This document shows positions 1 to 8,389 of a DNA stretch of 64,000 bases, piece by piece. Origin of the DNA: Roseomonas sp. Lineage in GTDB: Bacteria > Pseudomonadota > Alphaproteobacteria > Acetobacterales > Acetobacteraceae. The stretch's first letter is position 1; every line of letters starts with the position of its first letter. The stretch lies in assembly GCA_031180725.1 (NCBI GenBank), contig JAPSLO010000014.1, positions 105,608-169,607 of the forward strand. Reading direction: 5' to 3'. The notes under the pieces are model-generated. The model was not told where the DNA came from and did not search any database. It worked only from the letters and a program-made list of their open reading frames with translations. A program made the translations under genes and the position numbers.

Positions 1-120
1 GCGGCTCGTGCCGAACCACAGCGGCGTGGCATCCGACAGCGCCGCCTTGGTGACGGGCCAGGCGCCACCGAACAGCACGACGGCGACCAGCATCAGCCGC
101 AGCGCAGTGGCGATCGGCAT
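1..120 (-). CDS. EamA/DMT-family membrane transporter (N-terminus only)
   Basis: Only the first 40 codons are in the window; the gene leaves through the left edge. The ATG is preceded by a TGAGGA ribosome site and lies 13 bp after the stop of the dehydrogenase gene, so it is probably the last gene of that operon. The visible protein is one hydrophobic helix with the motif FGGAWPVTK followed by ATPLWFGTSR, which is how drug/metabolite-transporter (EamA) proteins begin. Substrate unknown. The family is inferred from one helix. Confidence 0.6.
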   Translation of the reverse strand, partial: MPIATALRLMLVAVVLFGGAWPVTKAALSDATPLWFGTSR

Positions 121-133
121 CGTCCTCAGGCTC

Positions 134-1438
134 TCACGCCGGGGCCAGGGCGGCACGCAGAGCCAGCGTGTCCTCCTGTCCCGATGGGCGGGGCGCCAGG
201 TCGGCTTCGGTCACCATGGCGCCTTCCGGCACGTCGCGCGCCAACGCAACCCCGTGGGCCAGCCCGATCGGCACCGCACCCAGCGCGCGCGACCGCGCGG
301 CGGGGATGCACTTCCCCCACACCGTCGATCCGCCTTCGCCATCCAGCACCTCACCCGCACGCAACGGCCGTTTCGCCACGGCGACGCAGTCAGCCGCCCA
401 GCCCGTCGGGCAGCCCGTCGGTTCCTTCCGTAGCGCAGCAGAAGCGACGGAGACTCCGAGTTCGAGCCCGATGAAGTGGTATGGACGCCAGAGAGCGGCA
501 TAGCGTCCGCCATCATCCGTGGCCACTCCGTACTCCGCGAAACAACGGCGGGCGTACTCCGTCTCTCCCTCGAAGACGACATAGACGCCCCAACGCAGAT
601 GATCGGGAATTTCCGCCCCGTCGCGCGTCAGCGAGGAGACGACTTCCACCATGCCCTTGCGCGGCAGGATGCCGCCTTCCTCGCGCGGGCGCAGCAGGTT
701 CGGCAGTTGCGACGTTCCGCAGGGCGGGAAGGCCAGGCCATTCTCCGGCGGTGCCAGTGCACAGGCATTGGCGATGGCCGCCATCTCGATCCCCGATTTC
801 GTACCGTCGAGAAAAGAGTTGAACATGCGCGGGTTCATCCCGCCAGCCACCGCCTGCTCTTTCGTCAGCCCGTAGGACTCCCAAACCGTCTCCGGCGTGC
901 TGGCGTGATAGCGCGGCAGGTATTTCGTGCCCTTTCCGGCCGCCACCACGCGGAATCCGGCGGCGCGGATCGTATCCACCATCTCCGCAACCAGCGCCGG
1001 CTGGTCGCCATAGGCCATGGAGTAGACGACGCCCGCCGACTCGGCCTCCCGCGCCAGCACGGGGCCAGCCAGCACATCGGCTTCCACATTGACCATCACG
1101 ACATGCTTGCCGTGGCGGATGGCATGGCGCGCATGGCGCAACCCGGCGGCAGGGTCGCCGGTGGCCTCCACCACCACCTCCACGTGCGGATCGGCCAGCA
1201 AGGCAAAGGTGTCCTCGGTGATCCGTGTGGCCTCAATCCGCGTTTCCTCCCAGCCGATGCGCGCCAGTGCCTGGCGCGCGCGCGGGATGGACAGGTCGGC
1301 GATGCCCAGCACCGCGATGCCCGGCATGCGCGGCGCCTGGTGGAGGAACATCGAGCCGAACTTGCCGGCGCCGACCACGGCGACATTGATCGGCCGACCT
1401 GATGCGGCGCGGCCGAGCAGGAGGCGATGCAGGTTCAC
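134..1438 (-). CDS. DRL-like/COG4091 NAD(P)-dependent oxidoreductase with C-terminal SAF domain
   Basis: A 434-aa cytoplasmic oxidoreductase. The N-terminal Rossmann motif VAVVGAGKFG is at residues 19-28. The middle holds strongly conserved blocks (VNVEADVLAG near 117, YGDQPAL near 143, AAGKGTKYLP near 166, MFNSFLDGTKS near 200). About residues 345-425 form a SAF (antifreeze/flagellar FlgA-like) domain. This is COG4091, often labelled homoserine dehydrogenase-like. Brucella DRL of this family replaces Dxr in the MEP isoprenoid pathway, so DXP reductoisomerase activity is possible but unproven, since the family is broad. I chose the GTG at 1438 because GGAGGG sits 6 bp upstream; an ATG at 1480 is in frame but has no such site. 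It follows the small membrane ORF and precedes an EamA exporter. Confidence 0.8.
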   Translation of the reverse strand: MNLHRLLLGRAASGRPINVAVVGAGKFGSMFLHQAPRMPGIAVLGIADLSIPRARQALARIGWEETRIEATRITEDTFALLADPHVEVVVEATGDPAAGLRHARHAIRHGKHVVMVNVEADVLAGPVLAREAESAGVVYSMAYGDQPALVAEMVDTIRAAGFRVVAAGKGTKYLPRYHASTPETVWESYGLTKEQAVAGGMNPRMFNSFLDGTKSGIEMAAIANACALAPPENGLAFPPCGTSQLPNLLRPREEGGILPRKGMVEVVSSLTRDGAEIPDHLRWGVYVVFEGETEYARRCFAEYGVATDDGGRYAALWRPYHFIGLELGVSVASAALRKEPTGCPTGWAADCVAVAKRPLRAGEVLDGEGGSTVWGKCIPAARSRALGAVPIGLAHGVALARDVPEGAMVTEADLAPRPSGQEDTLALRAALAPA

Positions 1439-1451
1439 GTGCTGCCCTCCG

Positions 1452-1643
1452 TCAGGGCTGGTGCCAGCGGCGCATGCCATGGCCCGGCAGGGGCGAGCCC
1501 GGCCGGTGCAGCAGCAGCAGCCCGCCGAGCGCGATGGCCAGCATCGCCGCGCCCTGTGCCAGCGCCCGTGTGCCGCGCGGGGCGATGCGTACCGCCGTGG
1601 CCAGCACCGCGAGCCCGCCCGCCAGCAGCGCCCAGCCGAGCAC
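1452..1643 (-). CDS. small two-helix membrane protein
   Basis: A 63-aa frame whose GTG start follows the TAG stop of the quinone oxidoreductase with no base between; the next gene starts 13 bp after its stop. The peptide has two hydrophobic stretches (about residues 2-18 and 28-46) separated by an arginine-rich loop, then a polar tail. No family recognised. Support is positional: it fills the gap between two co-directional genes exactly and reads as a membrane protein rather than as a shadow. It may be a non-coding gap with a chance frame. Confidence 0.45.
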   Translation of the reverse strand: MLGWALLAGGLAVLATAVRIAPRGTRALAQGAAMLAIALGGLLLLHRPGSPLPGHGMRRWHQP

Positions 1644-2651
1644 CTAGGCCTCCACGGTCAGCATGATCTTGCCGATATGGGCGCTGCTTTCCATGAGGCG
1701 GTGCGCCTCTGCCGCCTGGGCGAGCGGGAAGGTGCGGAAGATGCGCGGTGCACATTGGCCCTTGGCCAGCAACGGCCAGACCTTCGCCTCCAGGTCCCGC
1801 GCGATGGCGCCCTTCTCGGCCGTGGTGCGCGGGCGCATGGTGCTGCCCGTCACCGTCAGGCGCTTCACCATGATCGGGCGCAGGTCCACGCTTTCGGCCA
1901 CATGGCCGTTCAGGAAGGCGATCATCACCAGCCGCCCGTCCAGCTTCAGGCAGCGCAGGTTCTTCCCGAAATAGGGCGCGCCGACCATGTCCAGCACGAC
2001 ATGCAGGCCCTTGCCGCCGGTCAGCTTCTTCACCTCCTCGACGAAGTCCTGCGACTTGTAGTCGATGGCAGCATCCGCGCCGAGCTCGAGGCAGGCCTTC
2101 ACCTTCTCCGCGCTGCCGGCTGTGGTGAAGACGGTGGCGCCGAAGGCCTTGGCGAGCTGGATGGCGGTGACGCCGATGCCGCTGGTGCCGCCATGGATCA
2201 GCACCGTCTCTCCCGCCTGCAGGCGGCCATGGCCGAACAGGTTGGCCCAGACGGTGAAATAGGTCTCCGGCAGGGCGGCGGCGCGGATCGCGTCGTAGCC
2301 ATCCGGCCAGGGCAGGGTCTGCGCTTCCGGAGCGGTGACGTATTCGGCATAGGCGCCGCCATTGGTCAGCGCGCAGACACGGTCGCCCAGCTTGTAGCGA
2401 GCGACTTTCGCACCCAGCGCCACGACTTCCCCGGCACATTCCAGGCCGATCACCGGCGAGGCACCGGGCGGCGGCGGGTAGTTGCCCGAGCGCTGTGCCA
2501 CATCCGGGCGGTTCACGCCGACCGCCAGGGTACGGATCAGCACTTCGTCATCCTTCGGCGCGGGCAATGGCCCACGCTGCGGCACCAGCACTTCCGGCCC
2601 GCCGCCCGCGCCGTGCCCGATGAGCGTCATTTCTCCCGGAAGTGCCATCAT
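1644..2651 (-). CDS. NAD(P)H:quinone oxidoreductase, zinc-free MDR family (PIG3-like)
   Basis: A 335-aa medium-chain dehydrogenase/reductase. It has a GroES-like N-terminal half with the VGVNRPDVAQRSG block near residue 45 and a nucleotide-binding loop HGGTSGIG at 153-160, typical of NADPH quinone reductases of the PIG3/QorA type. The zinc ligands of alcohol dehydrogenases are not seen. It is expected to reduce quinones or enones with NADPH in the cytoplasm. Two ATGs stand in tandem at 2651 and 2648 behind an AAAGGGAAAAGGA stretch; upstream in-frame codons carry no ribosome site. It is the first gene of the minus-strand operon that continues to the left edge. Confidence 0.88.
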   Translation of the reverse strand: MMALPGEMTLIGHGAGGGPEVLVPQRGPLPAPKDDEVLIRTLAVGVNRPDVAQRSGNYPPPPGASPVIGLECAGEVVALGAKVARYKLGDRVCALTNGGAYAEYVTAPEAQTLPWPDGYDAIRAAALPETYFTVWANLFGHGRLQAGETVLIHGGTSGIGVTAIQLAKAFGATVFTTAGSAEKVKACLELGADAAIDYKSQDFVEEVKKLTGGKGLHVVLDMVGAPYFGKNLRCLKLDGRLVMIAFLNGHVAESVDLRPIMVKRLTVTGSTMRPRTTAEKGAIARDLEAKVWPLLAKGQCAPRIFRTFPLAQAAEAHRLMESSAHIGKIMLTVEA

Positions 2652-2811
2652 TCCTTTTCCCTTTTCGCCGGCATGTTCGGACCATGCGCGGATACCCGAC
2701 GTCAAGCCGTGCCAGGTTACGGCTGCGCCAGTATTCATTCACTTGGCGTGACTTGCGCGCCTTGGTTCGGGCGTGAGAGGAAGTCTGAGCCGGGCAGAGG
2801 AGGTGCCGGGA

Positions 2812-4056
2812 ATGCCGGAGATCCGCCGCGTAGTCATCGATCGGCGCGGCCTGCTCGGTCTCGGCCTGGGCATGCTGGCGCGACCGGCGGTGGCGCAGGC
2901 TCCGGCGGAGCTGCGGCTGGGCGCCATCTTCCCGCTGTCCGGCCCCCTGGCGCTGCTGGGCGATGAGAGCTTCCGCGGCTTGGAGCTGGCGGTGGAGGAG
3001 CGCAACGCCGCCGGCGGCGTGCAGGGGCGCCCACTGCGCCTGGTTCGCGCCGATGCCCCGGACGAGGCCGCGGCGGCAGCCGAGGCGCGCAAGCTCTGCG
3101 CCGGGCAGGATCGCGTTGCGGCGATCTTTGGCGGGCTGACATCTGCCGTGGCGCTGCCCGGGTCACAGGTGGCGGAGGCCGCTGGCGTGCCGTGGTTCGA
3201 ACTGGGCGCCCTGGGCGATGCCTTCCTTGAACGTGGCTTCCGCTGGGCGTTCCGCGCCTCTCCGCCAGCAACCGAATTCGCCGCGGTGGCGGTGGAGGCG
3301 ATCACCGATGTGCTAGCGCCCGCGCTTGGCCAGCCGGCGCCGGAGCTGAAGATCGCCATCGCGCATGAGGAAGCGCCTGGGGGCACCAGCCTGGGCGCGG
3401 CGCAGGAGACGCTGCTGAAGGCGCGCGGCCTAACGCTGGTGGAACGAGCCGCCTATGCATCGCGCCCCGACGATCTTTCGGCGCTGGTGCAGCGGCTGCG
3501 CGGCCAGGCGGCCGAGGTGGTGCTGCACACCGGCGTGCCGGGCGACGAGTTGCTGCTGTTCCGGGCGCTGCGCGATGCGAGCTGGCGGCCTCGCATGGTG
3601 ATCGGGACCGCGGGAGGATATGGCCTGGCGGAGACGGCACGCAGCCTGGGCGATCTGTTGCTGGGCGCGATGAGCGCGGATCTGCCGCCCTTCGCGGTGA
3701 ACGAGCGTTACGCCCCCGGCGCGCGAGCCTTCGCCGACGCCTATCTGCGCCGCTACGGCGCGGAGCCGCGATCGGGGCATGGGCTGGCCACCTGCGCCGG
3801 CGCACGGCTGTTCCTGGAGGCGCTGCACCGCGCCGGCAGCCTGGAGAAGGAACGCATCCGCGCCGCGATCCTGGCGCTCGACGTGCCGGAAGGCGGCACC
3901 GCCACGGGCTGGGGGGCGCGCTTCGACGAACGCGGACAGAACCTGCGGGCGCGCCCGATGCTGTGTCAGTGGCAGGCTTCGGCACAGGGGATGCGTCAGG
4001 TGGTCATCTGGCCGCGCGAGGCGGCCGTGGCGGATGCGGTGCCGCGGCTGGGCTGA
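2812..4056 (+). CDS. branched-chain amino acid-type ABC transporter substrate-binding protein
   Basis: A 414-aa periplasmic binding protein of the LivK/Peripla_BP_6 type. A Tat-like leader (RRGLLGLGLGMLA ending PAVAQA, residues 11-30) precedes the mature start LRLGAIFPLSGPLALLG and the EERNAAGGVQGRPLRL segment typical of the family. ATG 2812 is chosen because GGAGG lies 8 bp upstream. It stands alone: no Liv permease or ATPase genes are adjacent, so it is either an orphan that docks to a distant transporter or a sensor protein. Ligand unknown. It converges with the histidine kinase gene. Confidence 0.85.
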   Translation: MPEIRRVVIDRRGLLGLGLGMLARPAVAQAPAELRLGAIFPLSGPLALLGDESFRGLELAVEERNAAGGVQGRPLRLVRADAPDEAAAAAEARKLCAGQDRVAAIFGGLTSAVALPGSQVAEAAGVPWFELGALGDAFLERGFRWAFRASPPATEFAAVAVEAITDVLAPALGQPAPELKIAIAHEEAPGGTSLGAAQETLLKARGLTLVERAAYASRPDDLSALVQRLRGQAAEVVLHTGVPGDELLLFRALRDASWRPRMVIGTAGGYGLAETARSLGDLLLGAMSADLPPFAVNERYAPGARAFADAYLRRYGAEPRSGHGLATCAGARLFLEALHRAGSLEKERIRAAILALDVPEGGTATGWGARFDERGQNLRARPMLCQWQASAQGMRQVVIWPREAAVADAVPRLG

Positions 4057-4176
4057 CAAGAACAGCCGGACAGACCTGGGGCATTCCCCGCTCCGGCACA
4101 GCAGAAGCCGGCCCTGGGCGGTTCCGGCGAGCCTGCGCGAAGACGGCGCCACGATCCGGACCTGATCAGCTTCCTG

Positions 4177-6492
4177 TCAGCCGGCCGCCCCGGGTGGCAT
4201 CCGCGGTGCCTGATCGGCGGCTGACGCAACCAGCATCCGCGGCGCATCCTCCTGGTGAGCTGGCATCGGTCCCAGATCACCCGACTCAAATCCGAACCAG
4301 TTCGGACCCTGCTGCGCCTTGATGCGTGACAGTGGCAGCGTGACAGTGACGGTGAGCCCGGAGGCCTCCCAGCGGTGCTCGACATGCCCTCCGAGCTGGC
4401 CTGCCAGCGTGGCGTGTAGCACGCGCGAACCGAAGCCGCGGCGGGCCGGCGGCTGCCCGAGCGGCGGCCCGCCCATCTCTGTCCAGATGAGGCGAAGGGT
4501 CCGGCCCTTCGCATCCGGCCACCACTTCAGCTCGACCCGTCCTGTCGCCGTCGCGAGCGCGCCGTGTTTCGTCGCGTTCGTCGCCAGCTCGTGCAAGGCC
4601 ATGGACAGCGCCTGCGTCGCCGCCGGGGTGAGGATCAGCGCAGGCCCCTCCGTCTCCACGCGCGTCGTGCCGGGCGTCTCCGTCAGGAAGGCGGCGAGCT
4701 CCGCCCGGACGAGGTCCTGAATATTCGCGCCCATCCACTGCTCGGCCGCGAGAAGCGTGTGCGCCCGCGCCAGGGCGCCGACGCGGCCGATGATCGCCGC
4801 CCGGAAGGCCTCCGGGTCGTCGCTCGGCGTCAGCCGCACGGCGGCCTGCACCACGGCCAGCGCATTCTTCGCGCGATGATCCAGCTCTTGCATCAGCAGG
4901 ACTTGGCGCTCCTCAGCGATCTTGCGCTCGGTGATGTCGATGTTCACCCCCAGCAAACGACCCGTGGCTTCGGCATCGGGGATGCGCCGCGCCCGGCTCA
5001 TGAGCCAGCGGATGTCCTGGCCGGTTCCTGAGGAGCGGATGACACGGAACTCCACATCCGATGCCCCCGTTCGCACGGCCCGACGCGCCGCCCTTAGCAG
5101 CCCCTTCCGGTCCTTCGGGTGAACGGCGCGGAGGAAAGGTCCGAGCCTGGGCGCGTCACCCTGCCTCACCCGAAGGCCGAACAGCGCGCAGACCTCGGGA
5201 GTCAGGACGACCGCGCCGGTGACCGGGTCCCATTCCCAGACGCCAACGCCGGTGGCCTCCTGGGCCAGCCGCAGCCGCGCCTCGCTTTCGCGCAAGGCTG
5301 CCTCCGCATCGGCGCGCGCGGTCTCGTCGCGCAGCGTCAGCACCGCGCCGAGCAGAGAGCCATCGGCACGCCGCACCGGCCGCGCGCTGCCGATGGCGAG
5401 CACCTCGGAGCCGTCGGGCCGGCGGATACGCCAGCGTGCATTCTCGACCGTCTCGTGGTGTCGCACGGCGCGTGCCAGCGGAAGCTCCTCGGAGGGATAG
5501 GGCTGCCCGTCAGGCCTGTGCAGCCCGAAGGTCCGGCTATAGGCCTCCGGCATCACCCCGAGAAGCGGGACGCCGCCATGGATCCGTTCCGCGGCCTCAT
5601 TCGCGAAGGTGATCCGGCCGGAGAGGTCGGTCACGATGACGCCTTCGGCGAGTTGGGCCAGAATGGCGACACGCTCCACTGCCAGCGCATCCGCTCGGGC
5701 CTCGCTCTCCCGCAGGGCCAGCGCTGCCTCCCGCTGCCCCAGGGCCGAGAAGCGGCGGTCGATCAGCGCGGCGAGCAGCGCAAGTGACAGGATGAGGAAG
5801 GTTGCCGCCGCAACGCCCACGGCCAGCCCGGCGGATTCGATGGCCGAGGCGCCGTGTGTCGCGTGGCTGGCGTGCCTGCCGGTCGGCGTGTCGAGAGGCA
5901 CCCAGCTTGCCGCCGCCATTCCGGTAAAGTGCATGCCTGCGACGGCGAGCCCCATTACCGCGGCAGCGCCAAGCATCACCGGAAGTCCGGTTTCCCGCTG
6001 CGCCAGCCACAGCGCGAAGGTCGCGGCGCCAATGGCAATCAGGACCGAGGCCACGACATAGAGCAGGTCGTAATGGAGTTCGGCCGGCACCTGCATCGCG
6101 GCCATCCCCGTATAGTGCATGGCCGCGATGCCGCAGCCCACGAAGATGCCGCCGAGCACGGTATCCACGTGGCGGCCGGCACGACGGCGGACCACGGCGA
6201 AGCCCAGGCCGGTGACGAGGATCGGCAGCACGAAGGAGATCGCGGTGAGGCGGGCGTCGTGCGCGACCGGCAGCGGAAAGATGAAGGCCAGCATGGCCAC
6301 GTAATGCATGGCCCAGATGCCGCCGCCCATCGCGACCGCCGCGGCACAAAGCCATAGCAGCCCAGCCCGGCCGACGGCGGCGCGCATGCGGCCGGCGAGG
6401 TCCAGGGCCGAGTAGGACGCGAGAATGGCGAGGACGATCGAAAGGGCGACCAGGGGCAGGTCATGCACCCCGGTCAGATGGGCACCGGTCAC
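4177..6492 (-). CDS. MHYT-PAS-PAS-HWE sensor histidine kinase
   Basis: A 771-aa membrane sensor. The N-terminal 240 residues are seven-helix MHYT domains with three signature copies (AMHYVAM, AMHYTGM, GMHFTGM), proposed elsewhere to bind copper and sense a diatomic gas. Two PAS domains follow (about 280-400 and 405-525). The kinase core is of the HWE/HisKA_2 type: phospho-acceptor segment LDHRAKNALAVVQ and N-box HELATNATKHGAL. HWE kinases often feed general-stress or light responses in alphaproteobacteria. No response regulator is adjacent, so the partner lies elsewhere. The start is a GTG with a poor ribosome site; a second GTG at 6471 is possible. Confidence 0.87.
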   Translation of the reverse strand: MTGAHLTGVHDLPLVALSIVLAILASYSALDLAGRMRAAVGRAGLLWLCAAAVAMGGGIWAMHYVAMLAFIFPLPVAHDARLTAISFVLPILVTGLGFAVVRRRAGRHVDTVLGGIFVGCGIAAMHYTGMAAMQVPAELHYDLLYVVASVLIAIGAATFALWLAQRETGLPVMLGAAAVMGLAVAGMHFTGMAAASWVPLDTPTGRHASHATHGASAIESAGLAVGVAAATFLILSLALLAALIDRRFSALGQREAALALRESEARADALAVERVAILAQLAEGVIVTDLSGRITFANEAAERIHGGVPLLGVMPEAYSRTFGLHRPDGQPYPSEELPLARAVRHHETVENARWRIRRPDGSEVLAIGSARPVRRADGSLLGAVLTLRDETARADAEAALRESEARLRLAQEATGVGVWEWDPVTGAVVLTPEVCALFGLRVRQGDAPRLGPFLRAVHPKDRKGLLRAARRAVRTGASDVEFRVIRSSGTGQDIRWLMSRARRIPDAEATGRLLGVNIDITERKIAEERQVLLMQELDHRAKNALAVVQAAVRLTPSDDPEAFRAAIIGRVGALARAHTLLAAEQWMGANIQDLVRAELAAFLTETPGTTRVETEGPALILTPAATQALSMALHELATNATKHGALATATGRVELKWWPDAKGRTLRLIWTEMGGPPLGQPPARRGFGSRVLHATLAGQLGGHVEHRWEASGLTVTVTLPLSRIKAQQGPNWFGFESGDLGPMPAHQEDAPRMLVASAADQAPRMPPGAAG

Positions 6493-6811
6493 GTCACGAC
6501 AGTCTTTCGAATTCTGCTTAACGGAATGCGGCTGACAGGGACGGCCGGATTCAGCCGAAGATCGGTCAGCCTGGATTTAACGATCCCACACAGGACGCAC
6601 CACCGACAGGCTCGGGCGGCCTGAAATGAAGCGTCGTCAGGTCTCCGCATGCGGCTCAGCCCTGCTGGACGCGTGGGCGGCGCCGGGCAGCACCGGCCCG
6701 CGATGACGCTTAAGCCTTCTGAACCGCGCTCGGTTTCGCCGCTGAGTGCCGTGGGCTGCGGCTCCGGGCGGATGGGGTCTGGAAGGACAGCGCCTCCGCC
6801 CGGCAGCGCCC
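6493..6811. other. 319-bp intergenic region
   Basis: The upstream region of the minus-strand histidine kinase and the downstream flank of the PhoX-like gene. Its kinase-proximal 130 bp are more AT-rich (around 6500-6590) and probably hold the kinase promoter. No convincing coding frame, tRNA or repeat was seen. Confidence 0.5.
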
Positions 6812-8389
6812 CTACCCACCCACGCGCCCGTCCCCGAGCGACACCACCGCCACCAGCGCACTGCGAGGCGGCGTCCGTGCCTCGAAAGCCGGCCAGCGCG
6901 TGGCGGGGCGGTCGAAGCTGCTGCCCGGCTCCGCGCCCGGGCCGCGCACCATGACCAGCAGCGTCCCGCCATCCGGCGTCGGCATCGCCCCGCCGATGGC
7001 AGCCCCCCGCGGCGCGCCATAGACCGGCAACACCACGCCACGGCCCGGCCCGTCCAGATCGCAGGCGAAGACCGCATCCGGCGCCGGTCCGGGGCGGCCG
7101 GCGCGGTCCGTGCCGATCCAGAGCCGGCCCGCCTGGTCCACGGCCAGCGTCGCCGGCTCCCGCGGCAAGGTGCCGGGCGGCTGGTCGCGGCCATAGAGCC
7201 CGCCCTCGGCCGCGTCGCCAGCCAGGAAAAGGATGCGTGCGGCCATGCGATCGGCCGCCGGGTCGCCGGTGAACTCCACCACATGGCCGGGATGCGGGCC
7301 CGGGCGCGGGTTCAGCGCATCGGTCTGCGCCACGCCGCGGCTGGTGCCGCGCCGGCAGGCCAGCAGCAGCCGCGGGCGGCGGGGGTCGAGCGCCAGCGCG
7401 GCGGGCATGTCGAACCGCGTCGCCCCGGCGCGCTCCGCGGCAGGCGTCGGCGCGGGGGCGGCATCGGGCGGCAAGGGCAGCCAGCGGATCGCCTCACCTT
7501 CCGCGCGCGCCACGAAGAGGGTGCCGGCATCGAGCGCATCGGGCGCGGTCGCCGGACCGGCGGAGACGAAGCGATAGAGGAAGCCCATCGGCCGCCCATC
7601 CGCCAGGAAGACCACGGCGCGGCCATCCGCGGCCGCGGCCGCGGCGACGGCGGCGGCGCCGATGCGGCCCAGCGCAGCGCGCTTCACCGGCACGCTCTGC
7701 GGATCCAGGGGATCGCATTCCACCACCCAGCCGAAATGCCGCGGATCGCGCCAACGCGGGTCGAGGTCGCGCAGCCGGACCAGCCAGGCGTCGGGATCGC
7801 CCTCGGTCAGTAGCAGGCTGGACCAGGGGGTGGCGCAACCGGCCTCCGGCGCCAGCAGCCCGTGCACCGCCGGCTCCGCGGCGGCGGGGCCGGACCAGCG
7901 GCAGAGCGTGCTGGCGCCCAGCCGGCGGCTCTGGAAGCCGCCATCCACCACCAGCCAGCGCCCCTCCACCTGTTCCAGGTTGAGCAGCGAGGCGCCCTGC
8001 ATCGCTGCCGCGACCGCCGGGCGGTCCCGCCCGCCGGGCCAAGCCATGGCGGGATCCACCTGCGGATGCGCCACCGCCAGCACCAGGCGCGGCACGCCAT
8101 CGCTGGAGGGCGGCGGCACCACCTGCCCGGCCAGGCGGCCATCCCAGCCGAACTGGGCGGCGGCCGCTTCCGGCGTCGGGTTGCGCGGGTTCCATTCCGG
8201 CGCATCGAAGGTGACGCGATCACCCCAGCGGATCAGCACCTGGCGCGCATGGCCAGGCGCCACCCAGTCATCCGGGCGCAGCGGCAGCGTGGCGGCGCCG
8301 AGGCCGAGCGTGGTGATCTGCGCCCGGGCGGGCGCGGCAGCAGCCAGGGCCGCCGCCGCGCCAAGAAGGCCGCGGCGGCGAAGCCTCAT
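6812..8389 (-). CDS. PhoX-like (DUF839) Tat-exported protein
   Basis: A 525-aa protein with a twin-arginine leader (MRLRRRGLLGAAAALAAA, cleavage after APARA, about residue 23). It shows the PhoX/DUF839 beta-propeller pattern: FGWVVECDPLDPQ near 235, KRAALGRIG, and a late MPTPDGGTLLVMVRGPG block. PhoX enzymes are Ca/Fe-dependent periplasmic phosphatases, but this one is shorter than typical PhoX and many DUF839 proteins have no proven activity, so phosphatase function is an inference. Its ATG overlaps the stop of the upstream bisC-like gene by 4 bp (ATGA), so the two are translationally coupled. The start is confirmed by that overlap and the leader. Confidence 0.82.
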   Translation of the reverse strand: MRLRRRGLLGAAAALAAAAPARAQITTLGLGAATLPLRPDDWVAPGHARQVLIRWGDRVTFDAPEWNPRNPTPEAAAAQFGWDGRLAGQVVPPPSSDGVPRLVLAVAHPQVDPAMAWPGGRDRPAVAAAMQGASLLNLEQVEGRWLVVDGGFQSRRLGASTLCRWSGPAAAEPAVHGLLAPEAGCATPWSSLLLTEGDPDAWLVRLRDLDPRWRDPRHFGWVVECDPLDPQSVPVKRAALGRIGAAAVAAAAAADGRAVVFLADGRPMGFLYRFVSAGPATAPDALDAGTLFVARAEGEAIRWLPLPPDAAPAPTPAAERAGATRFDMPAALALDPRRPRLLLACRRGTSRGVAQTDALNPRPGPHPGHVVEFTGDPAADRMAARILFLAGDAAEGGLYGRDQPPGTLPREPATLAVDQAGRLWIGTDRAGRPGPAPDAVFACDLDGPGRGVVLPVYGAPRGAAIGGAMPTPDGGTLLVMVRGPGAEPGSSFDRPATRWPAFEARTPPRSALVAVVSLGDGRVGG

